Shown piece after piece: positions 17,240 to 25,574 of a DNA stretch of 64,000 nucleotides (position 1 is the stretch's first letter; each line of letters begins with the position of its first letter). The DNA is from Planctomycetaceae bacterium (lineage in GTDB: Bacteria > Planctomycetota > Planctomycetia > Pirellulales > Pirellulaceae), in assembly GCA_016794985.1 (NCBI GenBank), contig JAEUIQ010000075.1:1-64000 (forward strand), written 5' to 3'. The position numbers were made by a program, and so were the translations under genes. Below the pieces are notes generated by a model. It worked only from the letters and a program-made list of their open reading frames with translations, did not search any database and was not told where the DNA came from.

Positions 17240-19897
17240 ATGGCAAAAGCGGCGGCCAAACCAGGCAAAATGGTCTACTACTTTGGAGCCACCAAGACGG
17301 AAGGCAAGGGATTGACCAAAGCCTTGCTGGGTGGAAAAGGCATCAACTTGGCCGAAATGACCGCAATTGGTCTGCCGGTTCCTCCGGGTTTTACCATCAC
17401 CACCGAATGCTGTGATGCCTACGTCAAAGCCAAACACAAATTGCCCGAAGGTTTGATGGAAGAAGTTGGCAAGCACATCAAGACACTCGAAAAAGAGTTG
17501 GGCAAGAAGTTTGGTGACAACAACGATCCGTTGTTGGTTTCCGTTCGCTCCGGTGCCGCGGTTAGTATGCCCGGTATGATGAATACGATCTTGAACTTGG
17601 GTTTGACCGATCAATCGGTGCAGGGTTTGGCCAAGGCAACTGGAAATGCTCGTTTTGCTTACGATGCCTACCGACGTGTGATCAACATGTTTGGTGACGT
17701 GGTTATGGGCGTGGATCACGAGCACTTCGAACATGCTTTTGATCAAGTCAAGAAAAAGTACAAAGTTACCCAAGACACCGATGTACCTGCTGAAGGTTTG
17801 CAAGAACTGGTGCAAGCCTACAAGGATGTGTACAAGAAACACACTGGCAAAGCGTTCCCACAAGATCCGAACGTTCAATTGGAACTGGCGATCGAGGCGG
17901 TGTTCAAGAGTTGGGACTCCGACAAGGCCGTTAAGTATCGCGAGATCGAGAACATTCGCGGCTTGCTTGGTACCGCCGTCAATGTTCAATCGATGGTCTA
18001 CGGCAACATGGGTGCTGACTCGGGAACGGGTGTGGCGTTTACTCGGAATCCATCGACCGGCGAAAATAAGTTCTACGGTGAGTTCTTGATCAACGCTCAG
18101 GGCGAAGACGTGGTCGCCGGTATTCGGACTCCACAACCGGTTGTGGAAATGAAGAAGTGGAACAAGGATGTCTATGAAGAATTGATGAAGATCAAGGACA
18201 TTCTGGAACAACACTACAAGGAAATGCAGGACATCGAGTTCACGATCGAACGCGGCAAGCTGTTCATGCTGCAAACGCGTACCGGGAAGCGAACGGGTGC
18301 GGCAGCGGTGCGAATCGCTTGCGAGATGGTCGCTGAAAAGTTGATCGACGAGAAGAAAGCGGTCTTGCGGGTTCCGGCTAATGACTTGAACCAATTGTTG
18401 TTGCCAAGCTTCAACCCAGCCGCCAAGAAGTCGGCGACCGTGGTGACGAAGGGCTTGCCCGCTTCCCCGGGTGCCGCGGTAGGTGCTTTGGCTTTCACGG
18501 CTGAAGAAGCGGTTCGCCGCGCCGAAGCTGGCGAGAAGATCTTGTTGGTTCGCAAAGAAACCAGTCCCGAAGACGTGGACGGCATGCACAAGGCCGCTGG
18601 GATTTTGACCAGCACCGGTGGGATGACCAGCCACGCGGCGGTGGTCGCTCGCGGTTGGGGTCGCTGCTGTGTGGTCGGCGCTGGCGAAGTTCAAATTAAT
18701 GAGAAGGCTGGCAAGATCACCGTCAACGGCAAGACCTTTGGCCAAAAGGACATTTTGAGCATTGATGGCACGACCGGAGAGGTCATGGTCGGCGCTGTGG
18801 AAACGCAAACGCCTACGCTCTCGGGCAATTTTGCCACGCTAATGGAATGGGCCGATAAGTATCGTCGCTTGGGAGTTCGCACCAACGCGGACTCGCCTAA
18901 CGATGCCAAGAAGGCTCGCTCGTTTGGTGCCCAAGGTATCGGCCTCTGTCGTACCGAGCACATGTTCTTTGAAGAAGATCGAATCGCCGCGATGCGCGAG
19001 ATGATCTTGGCGGACAAAGAAGAAGATCGACGCAAGGCACTGGCAAAGTTGCTGCCTTTCCAACGGAAGGACTTCGAGGGAATCTTCAAGGCGATGGAAG
19101 GACTGCCGGTCACCGTCCGTTTGCTGGACCCACCGCTGCACGAATTCTTGCCGAATGAACCCAAGGCCCAGAAAGAAATGGCCGACATGTTGGGCGTCAA
19201 GCCAGCGGACGTGAAGACTCGCGTGGATCAACTTCACGAAATGAACCCGATGCTAGGGCATCGTGGCTGCCGTTTGAGCGTGACCTATCCGGAAATTCTG
19301 GAGATGCAAGTCACGGCCATCGTGGAAGCCGCAATCAATTGCCAAAAGAAAGGCACTGCCGCCAAGCCGGAAATCATGATTCCGTTGGTGGGTATGGTCG
19401 AAGAGCTGAGAATGCTCAAGAACAAGGTTGCTGAAACCATTGAAGCGGTCAAGGCTGCCAAGAAGTACACCGACAAGTTGGACATCTTGATTGGCACAAT
19501 GATCGAGATTCCTCGTGCGGCCCTGACTGCCGACCAAATCGCGGGCGAAGCCGAGTTCTTCAGCTTTGGCACCAACGACTTGACTCAAATGACTTTTGGG
19601 TTCAGCCGTGACGATATCGGGACGTTCTTACCCGAATACTTGTCGAAGGAAATCCTGCATGTCGATCCGTTCGTCTCGTTGGATCAAACGGGTGTCGGAC
19701 AATTGGTGCAGATGGCGGTGACCAAGGGCCGTGCGGCTCGGAAGGATATCAAGTTAGGTATCTGTGGTGAACACGGTGGTGATCCGGACTCGGTGGACTT
19801 CTGTCACCGAGCGGGCTTGGACTACGTCAGCTGCTCGCCATTCCGCGTGCCAATCGCGCGATTGGCTGCTGCTCAAGCCGCCATCCGTCACGGCTAA
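17240..19897 (+). CDS. ppdK: Pyruvate, phosphate dikinase
   Basis: 885 aa, the usual length. It catalyses the reversible conversion of pyruvate, ATP and phosphate to phosphoenolpyruvate, AMP and pyrophosphate. The N-terminal ATP-grasp domain starts KMVYYFGATKTEGKGL. The central phosphohistidine domain has GGMTSHAAVVARGWG with the swivelling His, and the C-terminal TIM barrel has GTNDLTQMTFGFSRDD and the proton-donor Cys in LGICGEHGGDP. The ATG at 17240 is preceded by GAGGT. Strong codon bias toward AAG and GTC-type codons suggests high expression. A strong terminator follows. No PPDK regulatory protein gene is adjacent. Confidence 0.97.
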   Translation: MAKAAAKPGKMVYYFGATKTEGKGLTKALLGGKGINLAEMTAIGLPVPPGFTITTECCDAYVKAKHKLPEGLMEEVGKHIKTLEKELGKKFGDNNDPLLVSVRSGAAVSMPGMMNTILNLGLTDQSVQGLAKATGNARFAYDAYRRVINMFGDVVMGVDHEHFEHAFDQVKKKYKVTQDTDVPAEGLQELVQAYKDVYKKHTGKAFPQDPNVQLELAIEAVFKSWDSDKAVKYREIENIRGLLGTAVNVQSMVYGNMGADSGTGVAFTRNPSTGENKFYGEFLINAQGEDVVAGIRTPQPVVEMKKWNKDVYEELMKIKDILEQHYKEMQDIEFTIERGKLFMLQTRTGKRTGAAAVRIACEMVAEKLIDEKKAVLRVPANDLNQLLLPSFNPAAKKSATVVTKGLPASPGAAVGALAFTAEEAVRRAEAGEKILLVRKETSPEDVDGMHKAAGILTSTGGMTSHAAVVARGWGRCCVVGAGEVQINEKAGKITVNGKTFGQKDILSIDGTTGEVMVGAVETQTPTLSGNFATLMEWADKYRRLGVRTNADSPNDAKKARSFGAQGIGLCRTEHMFFEEDRIAAMREMILADKEEDRRKALAKLLPFQRKDFEGIFKAMEGLPVTVRLLDPPLHEFLPNEPKAQKEMADMLGVKPADVKTRVDQLHEMNPMLGHRGCRLSVTYPEILEMQVTAIVEAAINCQKKGTAAKPEIMIPLVGMVEELRMLKNKVAETIEAVKAAKKYTDKLDILIGTMIEIPRAALTADQIAGEAEFFSFGTNDLTQMTFGFSRDDIGTFLPEYLSKEILHVDPFVSLDQTGVGQLVQMAVTKGRAARKDIKLGICGEHGGDPDSVDFCHRAGLDYVSCSPFRVPIARLAAAQAAIRHG

Positions 19898-19930
19898 GCC
19901 AATCGCATCGTATCCCACGAAACCCCAAAC

Positions 19931-19969
19931 AAACCCCCGCTGTTGCCAATGCGACAGCAGGGGTTTTTT
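19931..19969 (+). terminator. Rho-independent terminator of ppdK
   Basis: The stem aaacccc...ggggttt encloses gctgt/acagc around the loop tgccaatgcg, with one C-A mismatch, and is followed by a T-run. It begins 34 bases after the ppdK stop on the plus strand. Confidence 0.9.
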
Positions 19970-20114
19970 ATTGATTCCAACGCGGGTTGGTTTGTTTTAC
20001 AATCTCAGTGGATTGGGTATGGCCTGGGAGTAGGAACGTCTAGACAAAGTGGTCGGTGCCATCTCGGAGTCGAGTGTCTACGGTTAGAAGTCATTTCTCG
20101 GAGTTTCTAGAAAA

Positions 20115-20894
20115 ATGTCTGCGCCATATTATCCTTCGAGAAACGTCAGACCGCAGCCCGCTTCCAACAATGCGACAATGATAGTTGTCCTGGTAGTCGC
20201 TGGCATAGCGCTGTTGGTGACAATATGTGTGATCGTTGCGGTTGTTTTGACGTTTTGGGTTTCCGGAGTACCACAACAAACGGGAGAGGTCAAGACTTCG
20301 ACACGCAGCACCACGTCCGACAAAGCGAAGCAGTTGGCTAAAGCCTTGGTCGATTATGAACGGGCCAACAGACAGTTCCCGCCAGCCGCTTTCGGCGATG
20401 GTTCCCAGCCGAATTTAAGTTGGCGCGTCGCGTTGTTGCCTTACCTAAACGATAAATTGCTTTACACTTACATTCGTCGTGATAAGAAGTGGAACGAAGA
20501 TACCAATATTGCGTTTACGATCGATTCGCATCCAGCGTTTCAATCGGAAGCGTGTCCCGAATCGAAGACCAGCAACCGAACAGCTTTCGTTGCGGTCGTC
20601 GGTCCCAATACGGTTCTTCAACAAGGCCAATCGCATCAACGGCGATCGATTGCGGACGGCGCCGATTTCACTGGTGTTTTTTTGGAAGTCCATGAATCGG
20701 ATATTGCGTGGGCCGAACCTCGCGATATCACTGTTGACGAGGCGGTTAGGTTGATTCGAAACTGTCGAGATCCCAGGGGCCTGACGGTTGGAATGGCCAA
20801 TGGCAACACCATAAAAATTACGCCAAACGCCACTGAGGAATCCATTCGAGACTTGTTTATCTGTAACGACTTTATGTCTCAGTGGCGGAAATGA
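20115..20894 (+). CDS. DUF1559-like single-pass membrane protein
   Basis: 259 aa. A short Pro/Asn-rich N-terminus precedes a strong hydrophobic helix (residues about 22-50), followed by an extracytoplasmic domain. The segment RQFPPAAFGDG...LSWRVALLPYLNDKLLY is the hallmark of planctomycete DUF1559 proteins (SWRVxLLPYL), and the later DGADFTGVFLEVHESDIAWAEPRDI segment also fits. Typical DUF1559 members begin with a type IV pilin-like methylation motif, which is absent here; this version has a plain transmembrane anchor. The function of the family is unknown. It is convergent with the aminotransferase gene. Confidence 0.75.
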   Translation: MSAPYYPSRNVRPQPASNNATMIVVLVVAGIALLVTICVIVAVVLTFWVSGVPQQTGEVKTSTRSTTSDKAKQLAKALVDYERANRQFPPAAFGDGSQPNLSWRVALLPYLNDKLLYTYIRRDKKWNEDTNIAFTIDSHPAFQSEACPESKTSNRTAFVAVVGPNTVLQQGQSHQRRSIADGADFTGVFLEVHESDIAWAEPRDITVDEAVRLIRNCRDPRGLTVGMANGNTIKITPNATEESIRDLFICNDFMSQWRK

Positions 20895-21060
20895 GAAGTC
20901 AACGACCTTTGCAACCGAGGAACGGCGAAGCGATTTGATCATGGGCGATACACTATGTGCCTGCGAAAGCCTCCGGTTCTCGAACGCCGTGAAACGGCTG
21001 TACGTTTAATCTGCGGGTTATGAAAGGCCCTTAAACCCGCGAAGTGGCGAATCGTATTAG

Positions 21061-21080
21061 CCACGGGTGCCAACCCGTGG
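21061..21080. terminator. Palindromic hairpin between convergent genes
   Basis: Perfect 8-bp stem ccacgggt/acccgtgg with a gcca loop, seven bases beyond the stop of the minus-strand aminotransferase gene (21088). It lacks a long T-run. From general knowledge, palindromes of the form ccacgggt-n-acccgtgg are abundant as dispersed elements in Pirellulaceae genomes, so it may be an extragenic repeat that also works as a transcription stop. A second stem-like element, gcgggttatgaaaggcccttaaacccgc, lies just upstream. Confidence 0.6.
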
Positions 21081-21087
21081 TTTGCTG

Positions 21088-22398
21088 TTAGAGAACCTGT
21101 CTCACAATTTCCGTGGCTTTTTCCAATTCGGCTTGGGTGGTTAATAAATCTGGGCCGAAGCGAACGCTGCCGTTGCGGGCATCGGTGTTGAGGCCGTGTT
21201 GCAATAAACGCTGACTTAGTTCAGCGGCCTGTGGATGCGGCAACAGCGCGAAGGCCCCGCGTGATTCCCAGTCCTTTGGTTCGTACATCGCGATGCCCAG
21301 TAACCGCATCATGGCACATAGTGACTGTTGTTGCTGCAAGTTGTACTCTCGCAAGCGATCGACACCCAATTCACGCAACAGTTGCAACCCTGAGTTTGCC
21401 TGATACGCGGTGAGGACCGGAGGGGTCGATTCCAACCAGGCATCACCACCGGCTGCCATGATTGGAGGATCAGGTCTTAGGTACGCAAACGGCTGCTCTT
21501 TTGCGAACCAGCCTGTATCCAAGGTCGTCAGCCGCGACGGTGTTTGATTCGATTCTAAATGTCGTGGATGGATCGCCAACCAACAGGCACCCGGCCCACC
21601 TCGCGCGTATTTGTAACTGCCACCAATCAGAAAATCCGCACCGCCCAATCCATAGCGGCCCATGCCTTCCCATTCCAACGGAAGTACACCAAAACTATGG
21701 TAGGTGTCGACGATGACTTTGGCACCAACTTGGTGGGCGGACTTCACCAGCTCTGGAATGTCATCCAGGACTTGTCCGGTGGCGAATAGAACTTGCGAGC
21801 AGAGCACCAAATCGACATGCTGATCCAGGGCGGCTTTCAGACTCTTCACAGAATAGAACTCGATGGGAGCTCGATAATCCGGTTCGATCCAACGAACTTT
21901 CGCCCTGCCCTTTTGGGCATATGTTTTCAAGATTACATCGCAACTATCGAACTCGCCCCGAGTTGCTACCACGGTGGGAACATGACCTTGATCCGATAAC
22001 GAATTGAGCACCGCGCGTAGTCCTTGCCCGGCGGATGATTTCGGTACGATCGATTGATAAGACGACGCGCCAAGGAGTGCGGCTACCTGTTCGCGAAAGT
22101 AACAACTCGCAGCCAACCATCCTCGCGGGTGACTCCAGGCTCCGTCCAAATGCTCGAACCACAAGTCCAATGCCTCGTGTACATCCAGCGCCATTTGATC
22201 CAATGGTCGTCCCAGCGAATGATTGGCGAGATAGATTTCTGGTTCCCGCATCACTGGCGGAGTTGGAGCAATTCGTGAACGTTGGAGAACACGAGAAAAA
22301 AGGGGCCACACATGTTGTGATAGTTGGGCTTCGGTCAGCGGCCCAGAGCCAAGTTTGCCGACAGCATGATGAATTGTCGAACTTGATAGTGAGTTCAT
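21088..22398 (-). CDS. PLP-dependent aminotransferase class V, kynureninase-like
   Basis: 436 aa of fold-type I. The PLP Schiff-base Lys is in GGSYKYARGGPGACWLA, preceded by the cofactor Asp/His segment VIVDTYHSFGVLPLEW. IYLANHSLGRPLDQMALDV near residue 50 matches the substrate-proximal N-terminal region of kynureninases, as does the C-terminal RNGSVRFGPDLLTT (RxGxxRFG). Whether it cleaves kynurenine or acts on another amino acid cannot be told; no other tryptophan-catabolism gene is nearby. It begins two bases after the stop of the MORN-repeat gene, so the two are probably cotranscribed. Confidence 0.82.
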   Translation of the reverse strand: MNSLSSSTIHHAVGKLGSGPLTEAQLSQHVWPLFSRVLQRSRIAPTPPVMREPEIYLANHSLGRPLDQMALDVHEALDLWFEHLDGAWSHPRGWLAASCYFREQVAALLGASSYQSIVPKSSAGQGLRAVLNSLSDQGHVPTVVATRGEFDSCDVILKTYAQKGRAKVRWIEPDYRAPIEFYSVKSLKAALDQHVDLVLCSQVLFATGQVLDDIPELVKSAHQVGAKVIVDTYHSFGVLPLEWEGMGRYGLGGADFLIGGSYKYARGGPGACWLAIHPRHLESNQTPSRLTTLDTGWFAKEQPFAYLRPDPPIMAAGGDAWLESTPPVLTAYQANSGLQLLRELGVDRLREYNLQQQQSLCAMMRLLGIAMYEPKDWESRGAFALLPHPQAAELSQRLLQHGLNTDARNGSVRFGPDLLTTQAELEKATEIVRQVL

Positions 22399-22400
22399 TG

Positions 22401-24266
22401 TTATGCGGAGACCGAACCTTCGAGTTCCAGTTCCTCGGCGCCTTCGGTTGTAGGGTTGGCGGGATCCGAATTGCCGGACTCGGTGCCATTCGCGGCGGGG
22501 CGCGGTGGAGGGTCCTCGGTTTCCGCAGGCTTGTTCTCAGCGGGTGGAGCTTCCGTTGGCGGTGATTCCTGCTCGGAACCTGCCGGCGCTTCGTTGTTCT
22601 TTGGCGCATCGGATTCGCCAGTTGGAGGCGTAGCTGGTTTGGCGGCGTCGGACGCATTTGCGGGATCCGCGCCCGAAGGTGCCGGGACATTGCCGACTGC
22701 TGCATTTCCTGCCGGGGCTTCGCTTCCTGCCGGGGGCTCGTTGCTTGTCGCAGGTGTTTCCGGAGTTGTTGCCCCCTCCTTCTTCACTTCCGGTTCGGTT
22801 GGCGATTGGGACTCGGTGTTCTCCGAGTTGTTTTGTGGCGGCGCGAGTTCTAACTCTTCAAAACTTGGCGCAATTGGAGCACTCAAGTTGCCTTGTTCCA
22901 ATTGGGGTGGCAACGCTTCCAACGCTTCCGTCTCGGCATCGTAGTCGGGACGCGCTACGGTTTCACGATCGGTGCCCAATATTCGCTGGCTCGTAATCTC
23001 GCCCACGTCGTTCCAAGCCGTCCACTGGCCAATTGCCGCGTCGTCTTTAAAGCTACCTTCGGCGGCTTTGATTCCGTTTTCGTGCCACCAAATCCATTTT
23101 CCTATTCGTTGGCCTTGGTCATACGAAGCAATCAACTTGCGATGACCGTTATCGTGCCACCAAGCGAACTCACCATGACGTTTTCCGTCTTTGTAATAAC
23201 CGGCCATGTGCCGTTGACCATTGTCGTACCAAGCCTTGACGGGGCCGGTTTGAATTCGCTCTCCTGAGGGCTGATAAGCAGCCAATCGCGCGTTCCACCA
23301 GTCGTCTGTTTCCGCGAGAATTAGTTTGGCTTCCAAGAAAGAAACTTCGCTTTCCGGTCGATCCGCGGCAAAGTTGTTCACTTGTTTGTCGATCCGCTGT
23401 CCTTCGACGAACCAATTCTCATGAATCAATTGCTTGTCGGCATTCCATTCCTGCCAAGCGCCGTGCAGCACATCATCCTGAAAGGACAACTTCCGTCGAA
23501 CCTCGCCGTTCGGGTGCCACCAAGTCCCCGAGCCGTTTCTCCGGCCGGCTTTATAGTTCAGTTCGACGACTTTGCGATCCTGGTTATCTTTGATCAACCA
23601 AACTCCTTCGAGTTTTCCGTCGACGAATTCAGCGCTCGAATGAAAGGGACTCTGGAACCCACGAAACTCGGTGGAACTTAGCCAAGGATGATTCGGCTCC
23701 AAATGGGTGCGCCGCCAAAGGCCGATCATTTGACCGTTTTGGAATCGACCGCTTCCCATCAACTGTTGGTCCATGTCGTACATTTTCCAACTGCCGTCAT
23801 TCATGTAGTTGCCATGTTGGTCCAAGGCGACTTCGCGTTCGATCATGACTTGGCCATTGGCATAACGCTGGGTTAGTAACTCGCGGTTTTGAGGTCCGAC
23901 AACCAATGGCTTCAGCATGCGAACGATGCCTTCATTTTCGACTTGACCGGTCGAATTACCGACATCCTGTTTCGGACCTGGCAGCGGTTCGCCGCCGGAA
24001 TCCTGTTGCAGTCGGGCTCCATTACTCGAAACGTTGATGGTTGGAAGTTTCAATCGCTCGGGAGCCTGCGCAGAGAACTCACTTGTTGAGGGCGATGCAT
24101 CGTCTGGGTTTTTCGAGAGCACAGATCGAATGGGGCGCAGTTCGGCGCGATAGGGATCGGATGTTTGCGCTCCGCAAGTATTTGCGGTCCACAACGATAG
24201 CGTTATGATCAACGTCAATGGGGTTAATCGCCATGTATTACACAGGTCAACTTTTGCTTCTCTCAT
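22401..24266 (-). CDS. Secreted MORN-repeat protein with Pro/Ala/Glu-rich tail
   Basis: About 621 aa from the ATG at 24266, chosen because MREAKVDLCNTWRLTPLTLI gives a signal peptide ending near CGAQ; the frame stays open to 24362. From about residue 150 to 430 it carries at least eight MORN-type repeats of the YwqK/MORN_2 kind, with the recurring pattern GxWxxWHxNGxxxxxGxFKDGxxxGxW (examples GSGTWWHPNGEVR, GKWIWWHENGIKAAEGSF). The last 130 residues are low complexity (Pro, Ala, Glu, Asn, Ser). MORN repeats bind lipids or partners in eukaryotes; bacterial versions are poorly understood. It is likely periplasmic. The repeated Trp-rich units are visible at DNA level. Confidence 0.8.
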   Translation of the reverse strand: MREAKVDLCNTWRLTPLTLIITLSLWTANTCGAQTSDPYRAELRPIRSVLSKNPDDASPSTSEFSAQAPERLKLPTINVSSNGARLQQDSGGEPLPGPKQDVGNSTGQVENEGIVRMLKPLVVGPQNRELLTQRYANGQVMIEREVALDQHGNYMNDGSWKMYDMDQQLMGSGRFQNGQMIGLWRRTHLEPNHPWLSSTEFRGFQSPFHSSAEFVDGKLEGVWLIKDNQDRKVVELNYKAGRRNGSGTWWHPNGEVRRKLSFQDDVLHGAWQEWNADKQLIHENWFVEGQRIDKQVNNFAADRPESEVSFLEAKLILAETDDWWNARLAAYQPSGERIQTGPVKAWYDNGQRHMAGYYKDGKRHGEFAWWHDNGHRKLIASYDQGQRIGKWIWWHENGIKAAEGSFKDDAAIGQWTAWNDVGEITSQRILGTDRETVARPDYDAETEALEALPPQLEQGNLSAPIAPSFEELELAPPQNNSENTESQSPTEPEVKKEGATTPETPATSNEPPAGSEAPAGNAAVGNVPAPSGADPANASDAAKPATPPTGESDAPKNNEAPAGSEQESPPTEAPPAENKPAETEDPPPRPAANGTESGNSDPANPTTEGAEELELEGSVSA

Positions 24267-24455
24267 GGCATCATCCAGCCGAATCCAATGTGGGACTTCG
24301 TCCAAGCCGCCGGGCCAAGACATCCCCTGCGTTTCATCGGCCAGGAATTTTGGTCTCACCATCCGGCCGGCAATTGGCCGGATTACAACGTTCGAGCATT
24401 GATGTGAATGACGAAAGTATCGATTCTATCGATTGATGGTGGCGATCAGAATCTT

Positions 24456-25571
24456 CTAATCCGCCTGCCACGTCAGTTGTCGTCCGCGAGCGACGACCGG
24501 CCAACGTCCAACCGCTTGTCCTTGTTCAATCGTCCACACCTCGTCATACAGAGCCGTGGTCGGACAAATATGGTGCGGTAGTCCGTAACAGACCGAACCC
24601 ACTGGAAAGGAAGCGGCACGCGGTGTCTGCAGGACCAAGTGCTCTTCGCTTTGCAAGACAGGTCTCGCATCTTCGAGTCCAAACCAGTGAACCCTCGGTT
24701 GGGGCATTTCTGCCGCGACCGCTTTGTGTCCCAAGTCCAAACACAATAGATCGGGTTGGGGCCGACTGATGACACGAGCCGCCAGGACTGCCGCGTGGAC
24801 CATTTCAGATTCTGGGCAGGTGAGCGTTTGTCCGTAGTCCCACAGGGCCATGGTTCCCGCACCGACTTCAACCCCAGGAACCTCCAACCAAAGCCACGAA
24901 GTTGATGAACCTCCCGCAACTATCTTAGCGGGCCGCTTGCTTGATGCTTCAATTCGTCCGACCAGATTCAACGTTTGTTCGACAACCGCTTGCCATTGCT
25001 CTCGTCGCAAGTTCATGTCCGCCGCCCGAACATGCCCATCGTAGGCGTGTAGACCAACCGGTCGCAGGCCGGGCAAGCGATCAAGTTCAAGATACAACTG
25101 CAGGGCCGCTTCACCAGGAACCATGCCACTGCGGTTCATTCCCACGTTCAAGTCCAAGAAGACTTCGATCACGACATTCGCTTGCACCGCCGCAGCCGAC
25201 AATTGTCTGGCAGCCGCGAAATCATCCAGCAACGTTGAGAAGCGAACTTCTGGAAACTTGCGGATCAATCGCGTGAATTGACTTGGATTGGGTCCTACCG
25301 GTTGGTAAGCCCACAGAACATCTCGCCCGCCTGCCTGGGCCACCATCCACGTTTCGACCAACGTTGCCGTCTTGAATTTTTCGATCCCCAGTTCCCGTTT
25401 CATCTGCACAATTTGCGGCAACTTATGAGTCTTGACGTGCGGTCGCAAACGCGAAACATCACCGGCTCGCCGCGCCATAGCCTGCAAGTTTTGTCGAATT
25501 CGCTCGGGATAAAGCAACAAAGCAGGTGTCGCAACCGAGGCGATATTCTCTACTTCATACCAGTTCGCCAT
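24456..25571 (-). CDS. D-threonine aldolase / D-serine dehydratase-like enzyme (alanine racemase fold)
   Basis: 371 aa of PLP fold-type III. The PLP Lys is in RLRPHVKTHK near residue 47. The GLHAYDGHVR and GGSSTSW segments bind cofactor phosphate, and the C-terminal domain has GLPHHICPTTALYDEVW, whose His and Cys form the metal site of the DTA/DSD1 family. The reaction is retro-aldol cleavage or dehydration of a D-beta-hydroxy amino acid; which one is not resolved by sequence. The start codon lies three bases beyond the polA stop, so it is likely cotranscribed after polA. Confidence 0.87.
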   Translation of the reverse strand: MANWYEVENIASVATPALLLYPERIRQNLQAMARRAGDVSRLRPHVKTHKLPQIVQMKRELGIEKFKTATLVETWMVAQAGGRDVLWAYQPVGPNPSQFTRLIRKFPEVRFSTLLDDFAAARQLSAAAVQANVVIEVFLDLNVGMNRSGMVPGEAALQLYLELDRLPGLRPVGLHAYDGHVRAADMNLRREQWQAVVEQTLNLVGRIEASSKRPAKIVAGGSSTSWLWLEVPGVEVGAGTMALWDYGQTLTCPESEMVHAAVLAARVISRPQPDLLCLDLGHKAVAAEMPQPRVHWFGLEDARPVLQSEEHLVLQTPRAASFPVGSVCYGLPHHICPTTALYDEVWTIEQGQAVGRWPVVARGRQLTWQAD

Positions 25572-25574
25572 CGC

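Noticed and set aside
17234-18808. Long minus-strand open frame (524 codons) opposite ppdK
   Set aside because: It lies entirely antisense to the well-supported ppdK gene; its His/Gln/Val-rich product follows from the strong codon bias of ppdK and matches no family.
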